Source: Phycisphaerales bacterium (GTDB taxonomy: Bacteria > Planctomycetota > Phycisphaerae > Phycisphaerales > UBA1924). Taken from it: a stretch of DNA of 64,000 bases. The translations under genes were made by a program, and so were the position numbers. The notes beneath the pieces were generated by a model. That model saw only the letters and a list, made by a program, of their open reading frames with translations. It searched no databases and had not been told where the DNA came from. The stretch is taken from positions 1 through 64,000 of the forward strand of contig JACVCS010000004.1 of the NCBI GenBank assembly GCA_016741915.1, written 5' to 3'. How positions within the stretch are numbered: position 1 is the stretch's first letter; every line of letters begins with the position of its first letter. Positions 44,286-52,994 of the stretch are shown one piece after another.

Positions 44286-45764
44286 ATGTTCAACCATCGA
44301 TCCGCGATTGCTTCGTTGCTTCTTGCCGCCGCTCCGTTCGCCGGCGCGATTGTGCCGACGCTTCTTTCCGGCTCTGCGCACGCGCAGGACCTCACACCGC
44401 GCGCCGGGCCTCAGACGCAGGACATCGCGCTGGTGGGGATCGACGCGTACCCGGTGGATCGCGAGGTGATCACCGACGCGTGCGTGGTCTTCTCGAAGGG
44501 CAAGATCACGCGCATCGGTGCGCGGGCGCAGGTTCAGCCGCCGCAGGGTGCGAAGGTGATCAACCTCGCACAGCCCGACGGCACACGACTGCGTGCATAC
44601 CCCGGTCTCTTCGCGCCGTTCACGACGATGGGGCTGGAGGAGATTCAGGCGATCAAGCCCAGCCGCGACACGTCCGAAACCGGTTCGATCTCGCCCGAGG
44701 CGCTCGCCTCTGTCGCGGTGAACCCGGATACGTGGTTCCTGCCTGTTGCACGGAGCAACGGCGTGCTGCTTTTCGGGACGTTTCCCAGCGGCAACTCGAT
44801 CCCCGGGCGTGCGTCGGTGATCTCGGCCGACGGATGGACGAACGAGGACCTGGCGCTGAAGCCCGAGGCGGGGCTGGTGGTGCAGTGGCCCAACGTGCGC
44901 GTGGTGCGTGCGCGGTGGATGGATCTTTCCGACGAAGAGCAGCAGAAGCGCATCACCGATTCGCAGGACCGCATCAACGGTGCGTTCCGTCAGGCGCAGG
45001 CGTATCTCGCGGCGAAGGCCGCCGACCCGGCTTCGGTGAAGACCGACCTGCGGTGGGAAGCGATGCGGAAGGTCTTTCCCGAGTTCCTCCCCCCCACCGC
45101 GCCCGCGACGCAGAAGCCCAAGCCGCCCGAGCTGCCCACGTTCATCACCGCGCAGGAGTATGACCAGATCCTCTCGGCGCTCGCCTTCGCGAAGCACTTT
45201 GGCTTGCGCCCGGTGATCGTCGGCGGGCGTGATGCGCACCTGGCGGCGGAGCAACTGAAAGCCGCGGGCGCCGCGGTGATCATCGACACGGTGAAGGAGA
45301 TCCCGCGGCGTGACGACGCGCCGTACAACGCGAACTTCAACCTGCCCGCGCGGCTGAAGGAACTGGGCGTTGCGTTCACCATCGCCAGCGGCGAAGAGAC
45401 CGCCCACGAGCGGAACCTGCCGTACATGGCCGCGTTGGCCGTGGCGCACGGGCTTTCGGAGCCTGATGCGCTGCGCGCCGTGACGCTCTCAGCGGCGGAG
45501 ATCCTGGGCGTTGCCGATCGCGTTGGCTCGCTGAGCGAAGGCAAAGACGCCACGCTCATCATCACCGACGGCTCACCGCTGGAGATCCGCACACGCACGC
45601 TCGCGGCGTACATCAACGGGCGTCCGATCGACCTGACGAACAAGCAGACGGTCCTTGCCGAGCGGTACCGTGAGAAGTACCGCCAGATGAACGAGCAGAA
45701 GAACCAGCCGAAGCAGGACGGCGCCGGTGCGGGCGCCGCCCCGGCGCGTGAGATGCCCCGATGA
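44286..45764 (+). CDS. Exported amidohydrolase-like protein, metal site degenerate
   Basis: A 492-residue protein with signal peptide (IASLLLAAAPFAGAIVPTLL ... GSAHAQ). The frame of an amidohydrolase is clear: IALVGIDAYPVDREVITDACVVFSKGKITRIGA at the start, and the C-terminal MAALAVAHGLSEPDALRAVTLSAAEILGVADRVGSLSEGKDATLIITDG. The positions that normally bind metal are altered: YPGLFAPFTTMG replaces the G-x-x-D-x-H-x-H region, and IASGEETAHERNLPY replaces the S/T-D aspartate block. It is probably non-catalytic or needs the intact domain 2 of the preceding protein, with which it may form a complex. Its last codons overlap the HAD phosphatase start (ATGA). Confidence 0.8.
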   Translation: MFNHRSAIASLLLAAAPFAGAIVPTLLSGSAHAQDLTPRAGPQTQDIALVGIDAYPVDREVITDACVVFSKGKITRIGARAQVQPPQGAKVINLAQPDGTRLRAYPGLFAPFTTMGLEEIQAIKPSRDTSETGSISPEALASVAVNPDTWFLPVARSNGVLLFGTFPSGNSIPGRASVISADGWTNEDLALKPEAGLVVQWPNVRVVRARWMDLSDEEQQKRITDSQDRINGAFRQAQAYLAAKAADPASVKTDLRWEAMRKVFPEFLPPTAPATQKPKPPELPTFITAQEYDQILSALAFAKHFGLRPVIVGGRDAHLAAEQLKAAGAAVIIDTVKEIPRRDDAPYNANFNLPARLKELGVAFTIASGEETAHERNLPYMAALAVAHGLSEPDALRAVTLSAAEILGVADRVGSLSEGKDATLIITDGSPLEIRTRTLAAYINGRPIDLTNKQTVLAERYREKYRQMNEQKNQPKQDGAGAGAAPAREMPR

Positions 45765-46390
45765 CCGAATCGAAGCCCGCGGTCTTTCTCGACCGCGACG
45801 ACACGATCACCAACTCGCACCCCCGCACGGCCCACCTGCCCCGTCCGGGCGATCTGCTCGATCCTGATCTGGTGGAACTGCTCCCCGGCGCGGGTGAGGC
45901 GATCGCGAAGCTGAACCGCGCGGGTTGGCCTGTGGTGGTCTTTACGAGCCAGGGGGGCATCGCGCGGGGCGACATGCCGCCGCCGTTCGATCGCCCGCGG
46001 GCGACACTGTCGCAGGTTGAGTTGGTCAACGACCGGATGCGGTCGCTGCTGGCGGGTGTGGGTGCGCGGGTGGATGCGATCTACTACTGCCCGTTTCATC
46101 CCAGCGGCACGGTGGCGCGGTTCACGCGTGAGCACGAGTGGCGCAAGCCGCGCCCCGGAATGCTCCGCACGGCGGCGGTTGAACTGGGTTTGGATCTGAC
46201 GAAGTCGTGGGCGGTGGGGGATATGCCGCGGGATACGGAGGCGGCCCGGAACGCGGGAATCCCCGCGGATCAGGCGGTGTTGCTGGTCGCAGGAAAACCC
46301 TTATCCGCGTCGAATGTGAACGCGAACGGGCCGACGGCGCCCGACCTTGCTCGCGCGGTGGAGATGATCTTGCATCGAAACGGTCGATAA
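45761..46390 (+). CDS. HAD-superfamily phosphatase, GmhB-like
   Basis: A 209-residue HAD-IIIA phosphatase resembling D-glycero-D-manno-heptose bisphosphate phosphatase. Motif I is VFLDRDDTITN (D-x-D-x-T), motif II VFTSQGGIARGDM, motif III RKPRPGML and motif IV VGDMPRDTEAA. GmhB enzymes bind structural zinc through C-x-H ... C-x-C; here CPFH is kept, but the second half reads TREHEW with no cysteines, so zinc may be absent or held differently. It starts within the stop of the preceding gene and is followed 35 nt later by a heptosyltransferase-type GT9, which supports a role in heptose/LPS-type sugar supply. Confidence 0.8.
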   Translation: MTESKPAVFLDRDDTITNSHPRTAHLPRPGDLLDPDLVELLPGAGEAIAKLNRAGWPVVVFTSQGGIARGDMPPPFDRPRATLSQVELVNDRMRSLLAGVGARVDAIYYCPFHPSGTVARFTREHEWRKPRPGMLRTAAVELGLDLTKSWAVGDMPRDTEAARNAGIPADQAVLLVAGKPLSASNVNANGPTAPDLARAVEMILHRNGR

Positions 46391-46425
46391 GCTCTCCGCT
46401 CACGATTGAATCGCCGACCGACCCG

Positions 46426-47592
46426 ATGATCACCGACATGCCCGACGCACCCAAGCCAGCCCGTGTCCTTGTCTTCCTGCCGAGCTGGCTGGGCGATACG
46501 GTCATGGCGACGCCGACGCTTCGGCTTCTGCGCGAGGCGATGCCGCGGTCGATCATCGTGGGGCTGGTGCGTCCGGGGCTTGACGATCTGCTGGCGGGGA
46601 GCGACCTGCTCGACGACATCCGCGTTGCCGACGGGCGCTCGGTGACGGGCCCGGCCCGCATCGCCAGCAAGCTCATCCCGCTGCGTCTGGACGCCGCGTT
46701 GCTGCTGCCCAACTCGTTTTCCAGTGCGATGACGGTTCGACTCGCGGGGATTCCGATTCGGCTTGGCTATGACCGCGACGGGCGCGGGTTGCTTCTGACC
46801 GATCGACTGCTTGCGCCCAAGCGACCGGCACCGTTCAAAGGTTGGGAGCCGGTCAGCGCGGTGCAGTACTACCTCGCGGCGGGTCGGGCGCTGTTGCAGG
46901 TTCTGGCGTCGCGGAACTATGCCGTGGACTTGGCGCCCCGGCTCGACGGCTCCAGCAGTTTGACGTGGACGCCGATGCTGGAACTTTCCAGCACGCCCAT
47001 GCAGGACGCGCAGGCGCGGGAGTTGCTCGAGCGCGCGAAGATCGATCCGCTCAACGAGCCGTTCGTGCTCTTGAACCCTGGGGGCAACAACCCCGCTAAG
47101 CGCTGGCCGGTCGAGCGGTTCGCGGCGGTGGCTCACCACCTGATCCAGCGTCACCGTGTCAAGCTCGTCATCAACGGCTCACCGGCCGAGGCGCCGCTGG
47201 TGGCGCTCATCCGCGATGCGATCGCGCTGAACCACCCGGAAGACGCGGACCTGGTCTCGTGCCTGCCCGAGCTGGGTGTGACCGTTGGTTCGCTGAAGGG
47301 TGTTGTCGCGCGAGCCAAACTCGTGGTAACGAACGACACAGGCCCGCGGCACCTTGCTGCGGCGTTCAACGTGCCGTGCGTTTCACTCTTCGGGCCCACC
47401 GACCCGCGGTGGACGATCCTGCCCGAGCGCGATGCCGCCCACCCGCGCGAGATCATCCTGACGGCTGATCCGACGCTGCCGGTGGAAGAACTCGCCGACG
47501 ATCACCCCGAGCGCTGCCGGATCGACAAGATCGCCACCGACGACGTGATCGCCGCGGTCGATCGGCTGATGCTCTCGGCACACTCACGCTAA
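46426..47592 (+). CDS. Glycosyltransferase family 9 (ADP-heptose:LPS heptosyltransferase-like)
   Basis: A 388-residue GT-B enzyme. The N-terminus RVLVFLPSWLGDTVMATPTLRLLRE is the acceptor-side signature of WaaC/WaaF/WaaQ-type transferases; FVLLNPGGNNPAKRWPVERF and VTNDTGPRHLAAAFNVP are donor-binding motifs (the D-T/S-G-P/S-x-H block). It would transfer heptose, or a related sugar, to a lipid-linked core at the cytoplasmic membrane. ATG 46426 and ATG 46438 are both plausible. Downstream of the GmhB-like HAD gene, so probably one transcript. Whether this organism makes a heptose-containing LPS cannot be read here. Confidence 0.88.
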   Translation: MITDMPDAPKPARVLVFLPSWLGDTVMATPTLRLLREAMPRSIIVGLVRPGLDDLLAGSDLLDDIRVADGRSVTGPARIASKLIPLRLDAALLLPNSFSSAMTVRLAGIPIRLGYDRDGRGLLLTDRLLAPKRPAPFKGWEPVSAVQYYLAAGRALLQVLASRNYAVDLAPRLDGSSSLTWTPMLELSSTPMQDAQARELLERAKIDPLNEPFVLLNPGGNNPAKRWPVERFAAVAHHLIQRHRVKLVINGSPAEAPLVALIRDAIALNHPEDADLVSCLPELGVTVGSLKGVVARAKLVVTNDTGPRHLAAAFNVPCVSLFGPTDPRWTILPERDAAHPREIILTADPTLPVEELADDHPERCRIDKIATDDVIAAVDRLMLSAHSR

Positions 47593-47624
47593 GCCGCGTG
47601 GAACCCCGCACTATGCGGGCGGCG

Positions 47625-48776
47625 TCAACCCAGATCGGCTGCGCCTTCGACCTTCAAGGGGTAACGTGCTTTGTGGCTGAGTGCCGCGGCGCCGACGATG
47701 TCGATCTCGATGGTCCACTCCACGCGCGGGTAACTCACACCGTCGCCCGAGCCCGGCAGCTCGCTCGGCAGAATCACGTTCAGAGTCAGCGACGCGGGCT
47801 CCTGCCCCGGCTGGTTCAGGGTGATCGCCGGGACACCCCACGCGCCGAGCTCATCGCGTACTTCGACCGAGGATTTACCGCGACGCTCGCGGCGTACCCG
47901 CGCGCACACCAGATTCAGCTTGAGTGTTGAAACCGAGGCCTTGAACGATTCCACCTCGGCCACGATGAGCACCTCGCCGCCGGTGATCACGGGCGTGGGA
48001 GCGACCAGCACCGTCGGCTCGCCGATCCACGCGCACCGACGCCAGGCTTGCAGCGTTTGCACGCCGACGATGAAGAGGACGACGCCGCTGATCGCAACGG
48101 TGATCCAGAAGAGCCAGCCGATGGCGTCGGCCCCGCCGAGGATTGCATAAAGCCCCGGCGCGACGGGCAGCAGGCACGAAGCACTGAAACACATCAGCCA
48201 GCGGCGGCGGATCTGCGCCAGCGTCTCTTTGGGCCCGATCAACCGCAGCCCGCCCTCGCGGAGGGTCGACGAGGCTTCCTTCCCGTTGATGCCGATCTTC
48301 ATCAGCGCGCTGAGCCAGAAGACCAGCGCCAGAATGCCCGCGTTGATGATCCCGATCGGCCAGCTCTGATATTGCCGCAAGATGAACGCGTCGTTCGGAT
48401 CTTCCGGGTTCACCCAGACTTTGGGTTTGCTGCCGACGCTGAAGGCGCTGGTGCGTGTGATCGCCTCGCTCTGGCCCGACGAAGTCCATTCCCAGATCGG
48501 CAGCACCTGCGTCGACCGTCGCGCCCACGTTCCCGCGACCTTCGAGCCCGGCTCGTCATAGCGATACTGAATCTGTGCGGCGTAGTTCGTGCTGTTCCGC
48601 CGCCCGCGGCTCGTCACCACGCGTGAAGTCACCACCTCACCCTGGACCTCCGTCCACGACGTCATCGCCTGATGCTGACGCCAGGCCATGAAACCGCCCA
48701 GATAAAACAGGGCGGCGATGCCCGCCAAGCCCAGCAGCATCGCAATCCACGTCAGCGTTGCCTTGATGAATCCCAC
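47625..48776 (-). CDS. DUF3592 domain membrane protein
   Basis: A 383-residue inner-membrane protein. AGGAG 9 nt upstream supports GTG 48776, after which the first transmembrane helix (LTWIAMLLGLAGIAALFYLGGF) starts almost at once. A beta-rich extracytoplasmic domain (TSWTEVQGEVVTSRVVTS ... AAQIQYRYDEPG), which is the DUF3592 pattern, is followed by a second helix (WPIGIINAGILALVFWLSAL) and a further helix pair (ASCLLPVAPGLYAILGG, WLFWITVAISGVVLFIVG), then a ~130-residue C-terminal beta-domain. Function unknown; convergent with the GT9 gene and divergent from tRNA-Ala. Confidence 0.8.
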   Translation of the reverse strand: MGFIKATLTWIAMLLGLAGIAALFYLGGFMAWRQHQAMTSWTEVQGEVVTSRVVTSRGRRNSTNYAAQIQYRYDEPGSKVAGTWARRSTQVLPIWEWTSSGQSEAITRTSAFSVGSKPKVWVNPEDPNDAFILRQYQSWPIGIINAGILALVFWLSALMKIGINGKEASSTLREGGLRLIGPKETLAQIRRRWLMCFSASCLLPVAPGLYAILGGADAIGWLFWITVAISGVVLFIVGVQTLQAWRRCAWIGEPTVLVAPTPVITGGEVLIVAEVESFKASVSTLKLNLVCARVRRERRGKSSVEVRDELGAWGVPAITLNQPGQEPASLTLNVILPSELPGSGDGVSYPRVEWTIEIDIVGAAALSHKARYPLKVEGAADLG

Positions 48777-48936
48777 GCGGTTTCGCTCCTCCCCGACTTT
48801 GGACCGGAAGGTCCGAGAAGTCCGGTCTTTGTCAGCATCGCCAAGGCCCTTCAAGCGGCACTTGGCTTACGCCGACAAGGGGCTAGAATATCGACCTTGC
48901 CGGAATGCCACCGGCCGGGTTGGGGAGCGGGTGATC

Positions 48937-48956
48937 GGGTGGGGGTGGGCGGGGGG
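48937..48956 (+). other. G-quadruplex-forming tract upstream of tRNA-Ala
   Basis: GGG-T-GGGGG-T-GGG-C-GGGGGG: four G-runs joined by single-base loops, the most stable class of intramolecular G-quadruplex. It lies 42 nt before tRNA-Ala on its non-template strand. Confidence 0.7.
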
Positions 48957-48998
48957 TAGACAATCTGGCCGTGGTTGACTGGTACCAAGGTCGATCAT

Positions 48999-49073
48999 GG
49001 GGGCATAGCTCAGTTTTGGTAGAGCGCATCCATGGCATGGATGAGGTCAGGGGTTCGAGTCCCCTTGCCTCCA
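48999..49073 (+). tRNA. tRNA-Ala (anticodon GGC)
   Basis: A 75-nt cloverleaf. The acceptor GGGGGCA pairs with TGCCTCC (one G-T pair), discriminator A. D-arm AGCTCAGTTTTGGTAGAGC; anticodon stem CATCC/GGATG around ATGGCAT, giving GGC; T-arm AGGGGTTCGAGTCCCCT. The 3' CCA is not encoded. An intrinsic terminator follows 10 nt later. Confidence 0.95.
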
Positions 49074-49083
49074 CTTCAGACTT

Positions 49084-49118
49084 CGCGAGGATCCACCCGG
49101 GTCCTCGCGTTTGTTTTT
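49084..49118 (+). terminator. Intrinsic terminator of tRNA-Ala
   Basis: A perfect 8-bp stem CGCGAGGA / TCCTCGCG (49084-49091, 49102-49109) with a 10-nt loop is followed by TTTGTTTTT. The remaining 49119-49396 before the next gene has no credible gene or recognised signal. Confidence 0.85.
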
Positions 49119-49396
49119 GCCCCGATGAGTTTCTCGTGTGGCTCTCGCCGCTCAGGCTCTGTTGCCAACGGAGCATCGCTGTTGCCGGGGTGCAACAACG
49201 CCAATGGGCGGTGCGTCCGGGGATCTCCCCGATTCTGCTCGCGGCGCGAACTTTCGCCCCCTGGGGCCCATAAAACCATTGAGCCAAGGCCGGCACGCAC
49301 GCCCGCCCATCCCGAGCCTTTCACGGTTGAAGATGGGACCCATCGGCGTGCACACGGGCACGGAGTTTGCCCCTCAAAGGATCGGAGATCCGAGAG

Positions 49397-49846
49397 ATGA
49401 AGACCGCCGCGCCGTCAACTTGCCCAGGTTCGCAGATCCACGCCTTGCGTCAGAGGCTGCTCGTTGGCGTGCTGTGCGCCGGCGCACTGCTCGCTTCGGG
49501 GTGCTCAACCAGCATCCCGCGCGTGGCCCAGATGCGTGACAGCTTGACGCCCTCTGGCGGGCTCTCGCAATCCAACGAAATGGTCTTTGCCACCGAGCCC
49601 ACGCACGCCGAACTCGCCGGGCTCGAGGACGCTTCGTTCCCGGAGTTTGCCCGCAGCGACGCCCGCCTGGGCAGTCTGCCCCCGGGCCCGTTGCTGGCGA
49701 CCAGCCAGTGGCCCACGCCGCCGCAGCCTTCGATCGAGCGGTACCGGTTCATCTCGCTGCCGCGGAGCGCCTCGGCCACGCTGATCTTCCTGCCGCAACG
49801 CGAGTACAACCACCGCGAGTTCAACACCAACTCGTCGTGGCGTTGA
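49397..49846 (+). CDS. Small hypothetical lipoprotein
   Basis: A 149-residue protein. GGAG 9 nt upstream supports ATG 49397. The signal LLVGVLCAGALLASGC has lipobox LASGC, so it is probably lipidated at that cysteine. The mature ~110 residues are Ser/Pro-rich and end in a short beta-rich, basic segment (SASATLIFLPQREYNHREFN). No family recognised. It is convergent with the two-gene TonB-like unit. Confidence 0.65.
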   Translation: MKTAAPSTCPGSQIHALRQRLLVGVLCAGALLASGCSTSIPRVAQMRDSLTPSGGLSQSNEMVFATEPTHAELAGLEDASFPEFARSDARLGSLPPGPLLATSQWPTPPQPSIERYRFISLPRSASATLIFLPQREYNHREFNTNSSWR

Positions 49847-49893
49847 TCGATGTGTTTCGTCGGCATGTTCGCCGACGAGCAACGCAACGATTT

Positions 49894-50778
49894 TCAACGC
49901 CGGCGCAGCATGATCTCGGCCAGCCGACGCTCCCGATACCGCGCGTCCTGCAGCATCTTCTCCGCGTTCACCTCGGGCCCGCGGCTGGTCTGGTCCGCAC
50001 CTGCGCCCGGGGCATCGATGGGCGTGTGCATCGCCGAGGTCTTCGATCGCTCACGGGCCTGCTCCGCGTCGAGCACGCGCGTGGAGATCGGCCCCTCGCC
50101 GATCGCGCCGCTGGGCAAGGCCGACGACGCGTCGGGACGCAGCGGCATCACGCCCGTGTTCACGCGTGAATCCTCCGGCGCGCCGCTCAGCTCGGGGACG
50201 TCCTGGTTCAAAGGCGTCGCGCCGGAGCGCCCGCCCAACGGAATCCCACCGAGAAAGAACTTCGTCCCCGGGGGCACCGGGATCGAGATCCCGTCGCGCG
50301 TCCGCTTGTACACCGACTGCGGAAAGACCGCCCACACCGACCCGCTGATCCGCACGAACCACCCCGCGTACGGCGTGTCCGCGTCCCGCGGCACCTGATA
50401 CACGCCCGCAAAGTTGTTCGGCACGCGCAGATCGTTCGGCATGCTCCGCAGCCCGCCGTCGAGCACGCCCACGTCCGACATCCCCGCATCCACACGGCGC
50501 AGATCCTTCAGCGTCAACCGATCGGCGCGCGGCTTGCGCGGTTCCGGGTTCGGCATCGGCGCTGCGGGCTCATCGGTCCGGCGAAGGTCCGCTCCCGCGT
50601 TGGTGTTCGACTTCGGCGCCACGGGTCGCTGATCATCCGCCGAGGCCGGCTGAGCAGGAACCGCGGGCGTCGCGGGCGTCGCGAGTGGCGGCGGTTCCGC
50701 CCGTGGCTCATCGCCTCTCACGCTCGGCGTGAGCAACCCGACGAAGGCCATTGCTTTGAAAAGGTCAGCCGTCTTCAC
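49894..50778 (-). CDS. Hypothetical secreted protein coupled to the TonB-like gene
   Basis: A 294-residue protein with a probable signal peptide (LFKAMAFVGLLTPSVRG), a Pro/Ala-rich region (about 25-80), a compact central region (NNFAGVYQVP, YAGWFVRISGSVWAVFPQSVYK, ISIPVPPGTKFFLGGIP) with beta character, and a charged helical C-terminus (AEKMLQDARYRERRLAEIMLRRR). No family recognised. Its start overlaps the TonB-like stop by 4 nt (ATGA), so the two are made together and may act together in the periplasm. Confidence 0.65.
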   Translation of the reverse strand: MKTADLFKAMAFVGLLTPSVRGDEPRAEPPPLATPATPAVPAQPASADDQRPVAPKSNTNAGADLRRTDEPAAPMPNPEPRKPRADRLTLKDLRRVDAGMSDVGVLDGGLRSMPNDLRVPNNFAGVYQVPRDADTPYAGWFVRISGSVWAVFPQSVYKRTRDGISIPVPPGTKFFLGGIPLGGRSGATPLNQDVPELSGAPEDSRVNTGVMPLRPDASSALPSGAIGEGPISTRVLDAEQARERSKTSAMHTPIDAPGAGADQTSRGPEVNAEKMLQDARYRERRLAEIMLRRR

Positions 50779-52418
50779 AGGTACACCCGCACTTTCAGAA
50801 CCACCTTCGACTCTTCACGGTCGGGCAGTTCGTCAAGGATCCGCCCGCTGGCCGTCCAGCGGTACAGGGCCGAGCGCACCGGCTCGTCGATCCCCGTCTC
50901 CGACCCGGAACTCTGCAGCACCGTGACGTTGGAGACGGTGCCGTCCTTGCGGAAGACGACCTCCATCAACGGCGGCGTGGGCGCGAGCGTCAAACTGTTC
51001 AGCAGCGTGAGCTTGGGACGCTCCGTGCGAACTTCCAGCCCTTCGCCAACTTCGATCTTGCCGTTGCGCGAGACGAAGACGCCCTCAACTTTCCGCGTGC
51101 TCGACGCGAGGCTCTCACGGTCGCTCGCCTCGCCCGGCTCGGCGTTGGGCGAGCCCGCCATCGTGCGGGGCCTGGGTGCGTTCTTGGCATCGGGCGACGG
51201 CGTGCCAAGGGCCGAGGGGTTCTGTCCAGCCGAGGCCTCCGACCCCTTGGGCTGCTGCTTGGCGTCGATGTTCGCGTCGGGCTTGATTACCGGCTGCTCA
51301 CGGGCCGTGGGTAGGGCCGGCGCGCCCGGCGCGTCCACCACGCCCGACCGTGCGCCGCCCTTGGCCTCTTGGGCTTCCCGCGGCAGGTTCTCCTTCTGCT
51401 CGCGGACTTCCTGCAGCTTGGGTGAAAGCACCATCGCCTCCTGAGGCGACGACGCGGGGTTCTTGGGGCGCTCGCCGGCGTTCGGGCCCAGGGCTTGCTT
51501 CGCTTCGCGGTTCTCATTGCCTTTCTTCGCGTCAGTCGAGGCAGGAATCGCGGGCTGCGGCGCGGGCTTGCTCGGGTCGATGACGACGAGCCCCGACGCC
51601 TCGCCCGGCGTGGCTTTTTCCGCCGGGTTCACCGGATTGGCAACGCCAAGCACCGCCTCGCGCGGGGTCGGATCGTCCGACTTCCCTGGGTTCTTCGGGT
51701 TCTTCAGACCCTCCACGGCCGGCGCGGGCATCTCCGACGGATTCTCCGTGCCCCGGACGCTCGTCGATGGCGAAAGGTCCGGCGCGTCGGGCTTCGTCAC
51801 ATCGCTAGGCAAGGGCTGGTTCTGCAGCGGCTTGGGCTGGCTTGTCGGTGCGCCCGGGTTTGTATCGCTGAGCGACCGCGTCGGGTTCCCCGTCATGGGG
51901 ATGCCGCCCGAGGCGGCGGTCGACGGCGGCGTCGGCTCACCCAGCACGCCCGCATTGCGCGTCAGCCCGGCCTGATCGACCTTGCTGGGCACGCCCATGT
52001 GCGGGCCGGTGGCGGTCTCGCTGACCAGCCAGTTGGGTGTCGGTGCCGCAGTTGAGTCCTTCTTCCCCAGTTGCACCTGATCGACCGGAACCTGTACGAC
52101 CATCGGAGGCGGCGGAGGTGGCGGCGCGGATGTTGGCGGCGGCGAAACTGGTGGTGTGGCGGCTGAAGGCAGCGCCAACGTCGGCGCAGGTTGAGGGATG
52201 GACCGTACGGGTCCGGCGACGTTCGCCGGTGGCTTGGGTTTGGGCTTGGGCTGTTCCAGCATCACGCGCTGATCGCTGACGACCTGCCGCTTGGGCGGGG
52301 CCATGTCGGGCGAGAAGACCTGAAAGTAGACCGCCGTTGCGACCAGCCCGGCGTGAATGAACAGGCTGAGCGCCAGAGCGGCGGGGATGGGCATGATGGA
52401 GAGGTTCTGCTGCTTCAC
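50775..52418 (-). CDS. TonB-like energy transducer with long Pro-rich spacer
   Basis: A 547-residue inner-membrane-anchored protein. One transmembrane helix near the N-terminus (PAALALSLFIHAGLVATAVYF), then a long Pro/Lys/Ala/Ser-rich periplasm-spanning region (about 50-460), and a C-terminal TonB-fold domain (PPLMEVVFRKDGTVSNVTVLQSSG ... DREESKVVLKVRVYL). TonB transmits proton-motive force via ExbB/ExbD to outer-membrane receptors. No exbB, exbD or receptor gene is in this window, and the spacer is much longer than in E. coli TonB (239 aa in total). A TolA-like or structural role is also possible. It overlaps the downstream secreted protein gene by 4 nt. Confidence 0.78.
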   Translation of the reverse strand: MKQQNLSIMPIPAALALSLFIHAGLVATAVYFQVFSPDMAPPKRQVVSDQRVMLEQPKPKPKPPANVAGPVRSIPQPAPTLALPSAATPPVSPPPTSAPPPPPPPMVVQVPVDQVQLGKKDSTAAPTPNWLVSETATGPHMGVPSKVDQAGLTRNAGVLGEPTPPSTAASGGIPMTGNPTRSLSDTNPGAPTSQPKPLQNQPLPSDVTKPDAPDLSPSTSVRGTENPSEMPAPAVEGLKNPKNPGKSDDPTPREAVLGVANPVNPAEKATPGEASGLVVIDPSKPAPQPAIPASTDAKKGNENREAKQALGPNAGERPKNPASSPQEAMVLSPKLQEVREQKENLPREAQEAKGGARSGVVDAPGAPALPTAREQPVIKPDANIDAKQQPKGSEASAGQNPSALGTPSPDAKNAPRPRTMAGSPNAEPGEASDRESLASSTRKVEGVFVSRNGKIEVGEGLEVRTERPKLTLLNSLTLAPTPPLMEVVFRKDGTVSNVTVLQSSGSETGIDEPVRSALYRWTASGRILDELPDREESKVVLKVRVYL

Positions 52419-52457
52419 CCGAAGAGAATCGTAGAACGATCAACGGGTCGGGAAGGT

Positions 52458-52994
52458 TCAGGCGGAGGCTCGACGTCGTACCGGTTTGGCGGTGTGCCCG
52501 GCTGCGGCAAGCGGTGCAAACCGCGCGACACTCGGGTCGGAGAGCGGGCCCAGCGTCACCCAGCCCGATCGGGCCCTTCCGCCAAGTTCGGGGCCGTGGT
52601 TGACGGCGCGAGGTTCGAGCAGTTCGATGAGGGTGGCGAACCGGGCGTGGCGTTTGCTCGCCCAATAGTCGTGCGTGGCGGCGATCCGCGGGCCGAAGCT
52701 CTCGCGAAGGTGCTTCAGCCCGGCGCGGGTGAGAAGTTCGTAGCTCCACACCTCCCCGACACGGACAATCAGGCGGTACGGCCCGCCGCGCTGTTTGATC
52801 AGGACAACATCGCCCGTTTCCACCCGGGCAAAGGGAACTGCCCGGTGCACGGAGAGCCGAGATTCCACCGTCTTTTGGCCCGTTTCGATCAGGTCGACGT
52901 ACCGCTCCAGCACAATCGCGGCGTGCACGAGCACCCCGCGCACAGTCGGCGAAACCACGCTCGGGCGGGGGAGTGCGGATCTGGACGTTGGCAT
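52458..52994 (-). CDS. ASCH/PUA-like domain protein
   Basis: A 178-residue cytoplasmic protein. The N-terminal half fits the ASCH fold: ERYVDLIETGQKTVESRLSVHR (the YxxxIxxGxKTxExR signature), followed by GDVVLIKQRGGPYRLIVRVGEV. ASCH domains are PUA-like and thought to bind RNA; some hydrolyse modified nucleosides. The C-terminal ~45 residues are less conserved. It is 39 nt downstream-side of the TonB-like gene (its stop lies just before that gene's start region is reached on the opposite side), so both are read on the minus strand and may be cotranscribed. Confidence 0.75.
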   Translation of the reverse strand: MPTSRSALPRPSVVSPTVRGVLVHAAIVLERYVDLIETGQKTVESRLSVHRAVPFARVETGDVVLIKQRGGPYRLIVRVGEVWSYELLTRAGLKHLRESFGPRIAATHDYWASKRHARFATLIELLEPRAVNHGPELGGRARSGWVTLGPLSDPSVARFAPLAAAGHTAKPVRRRASA

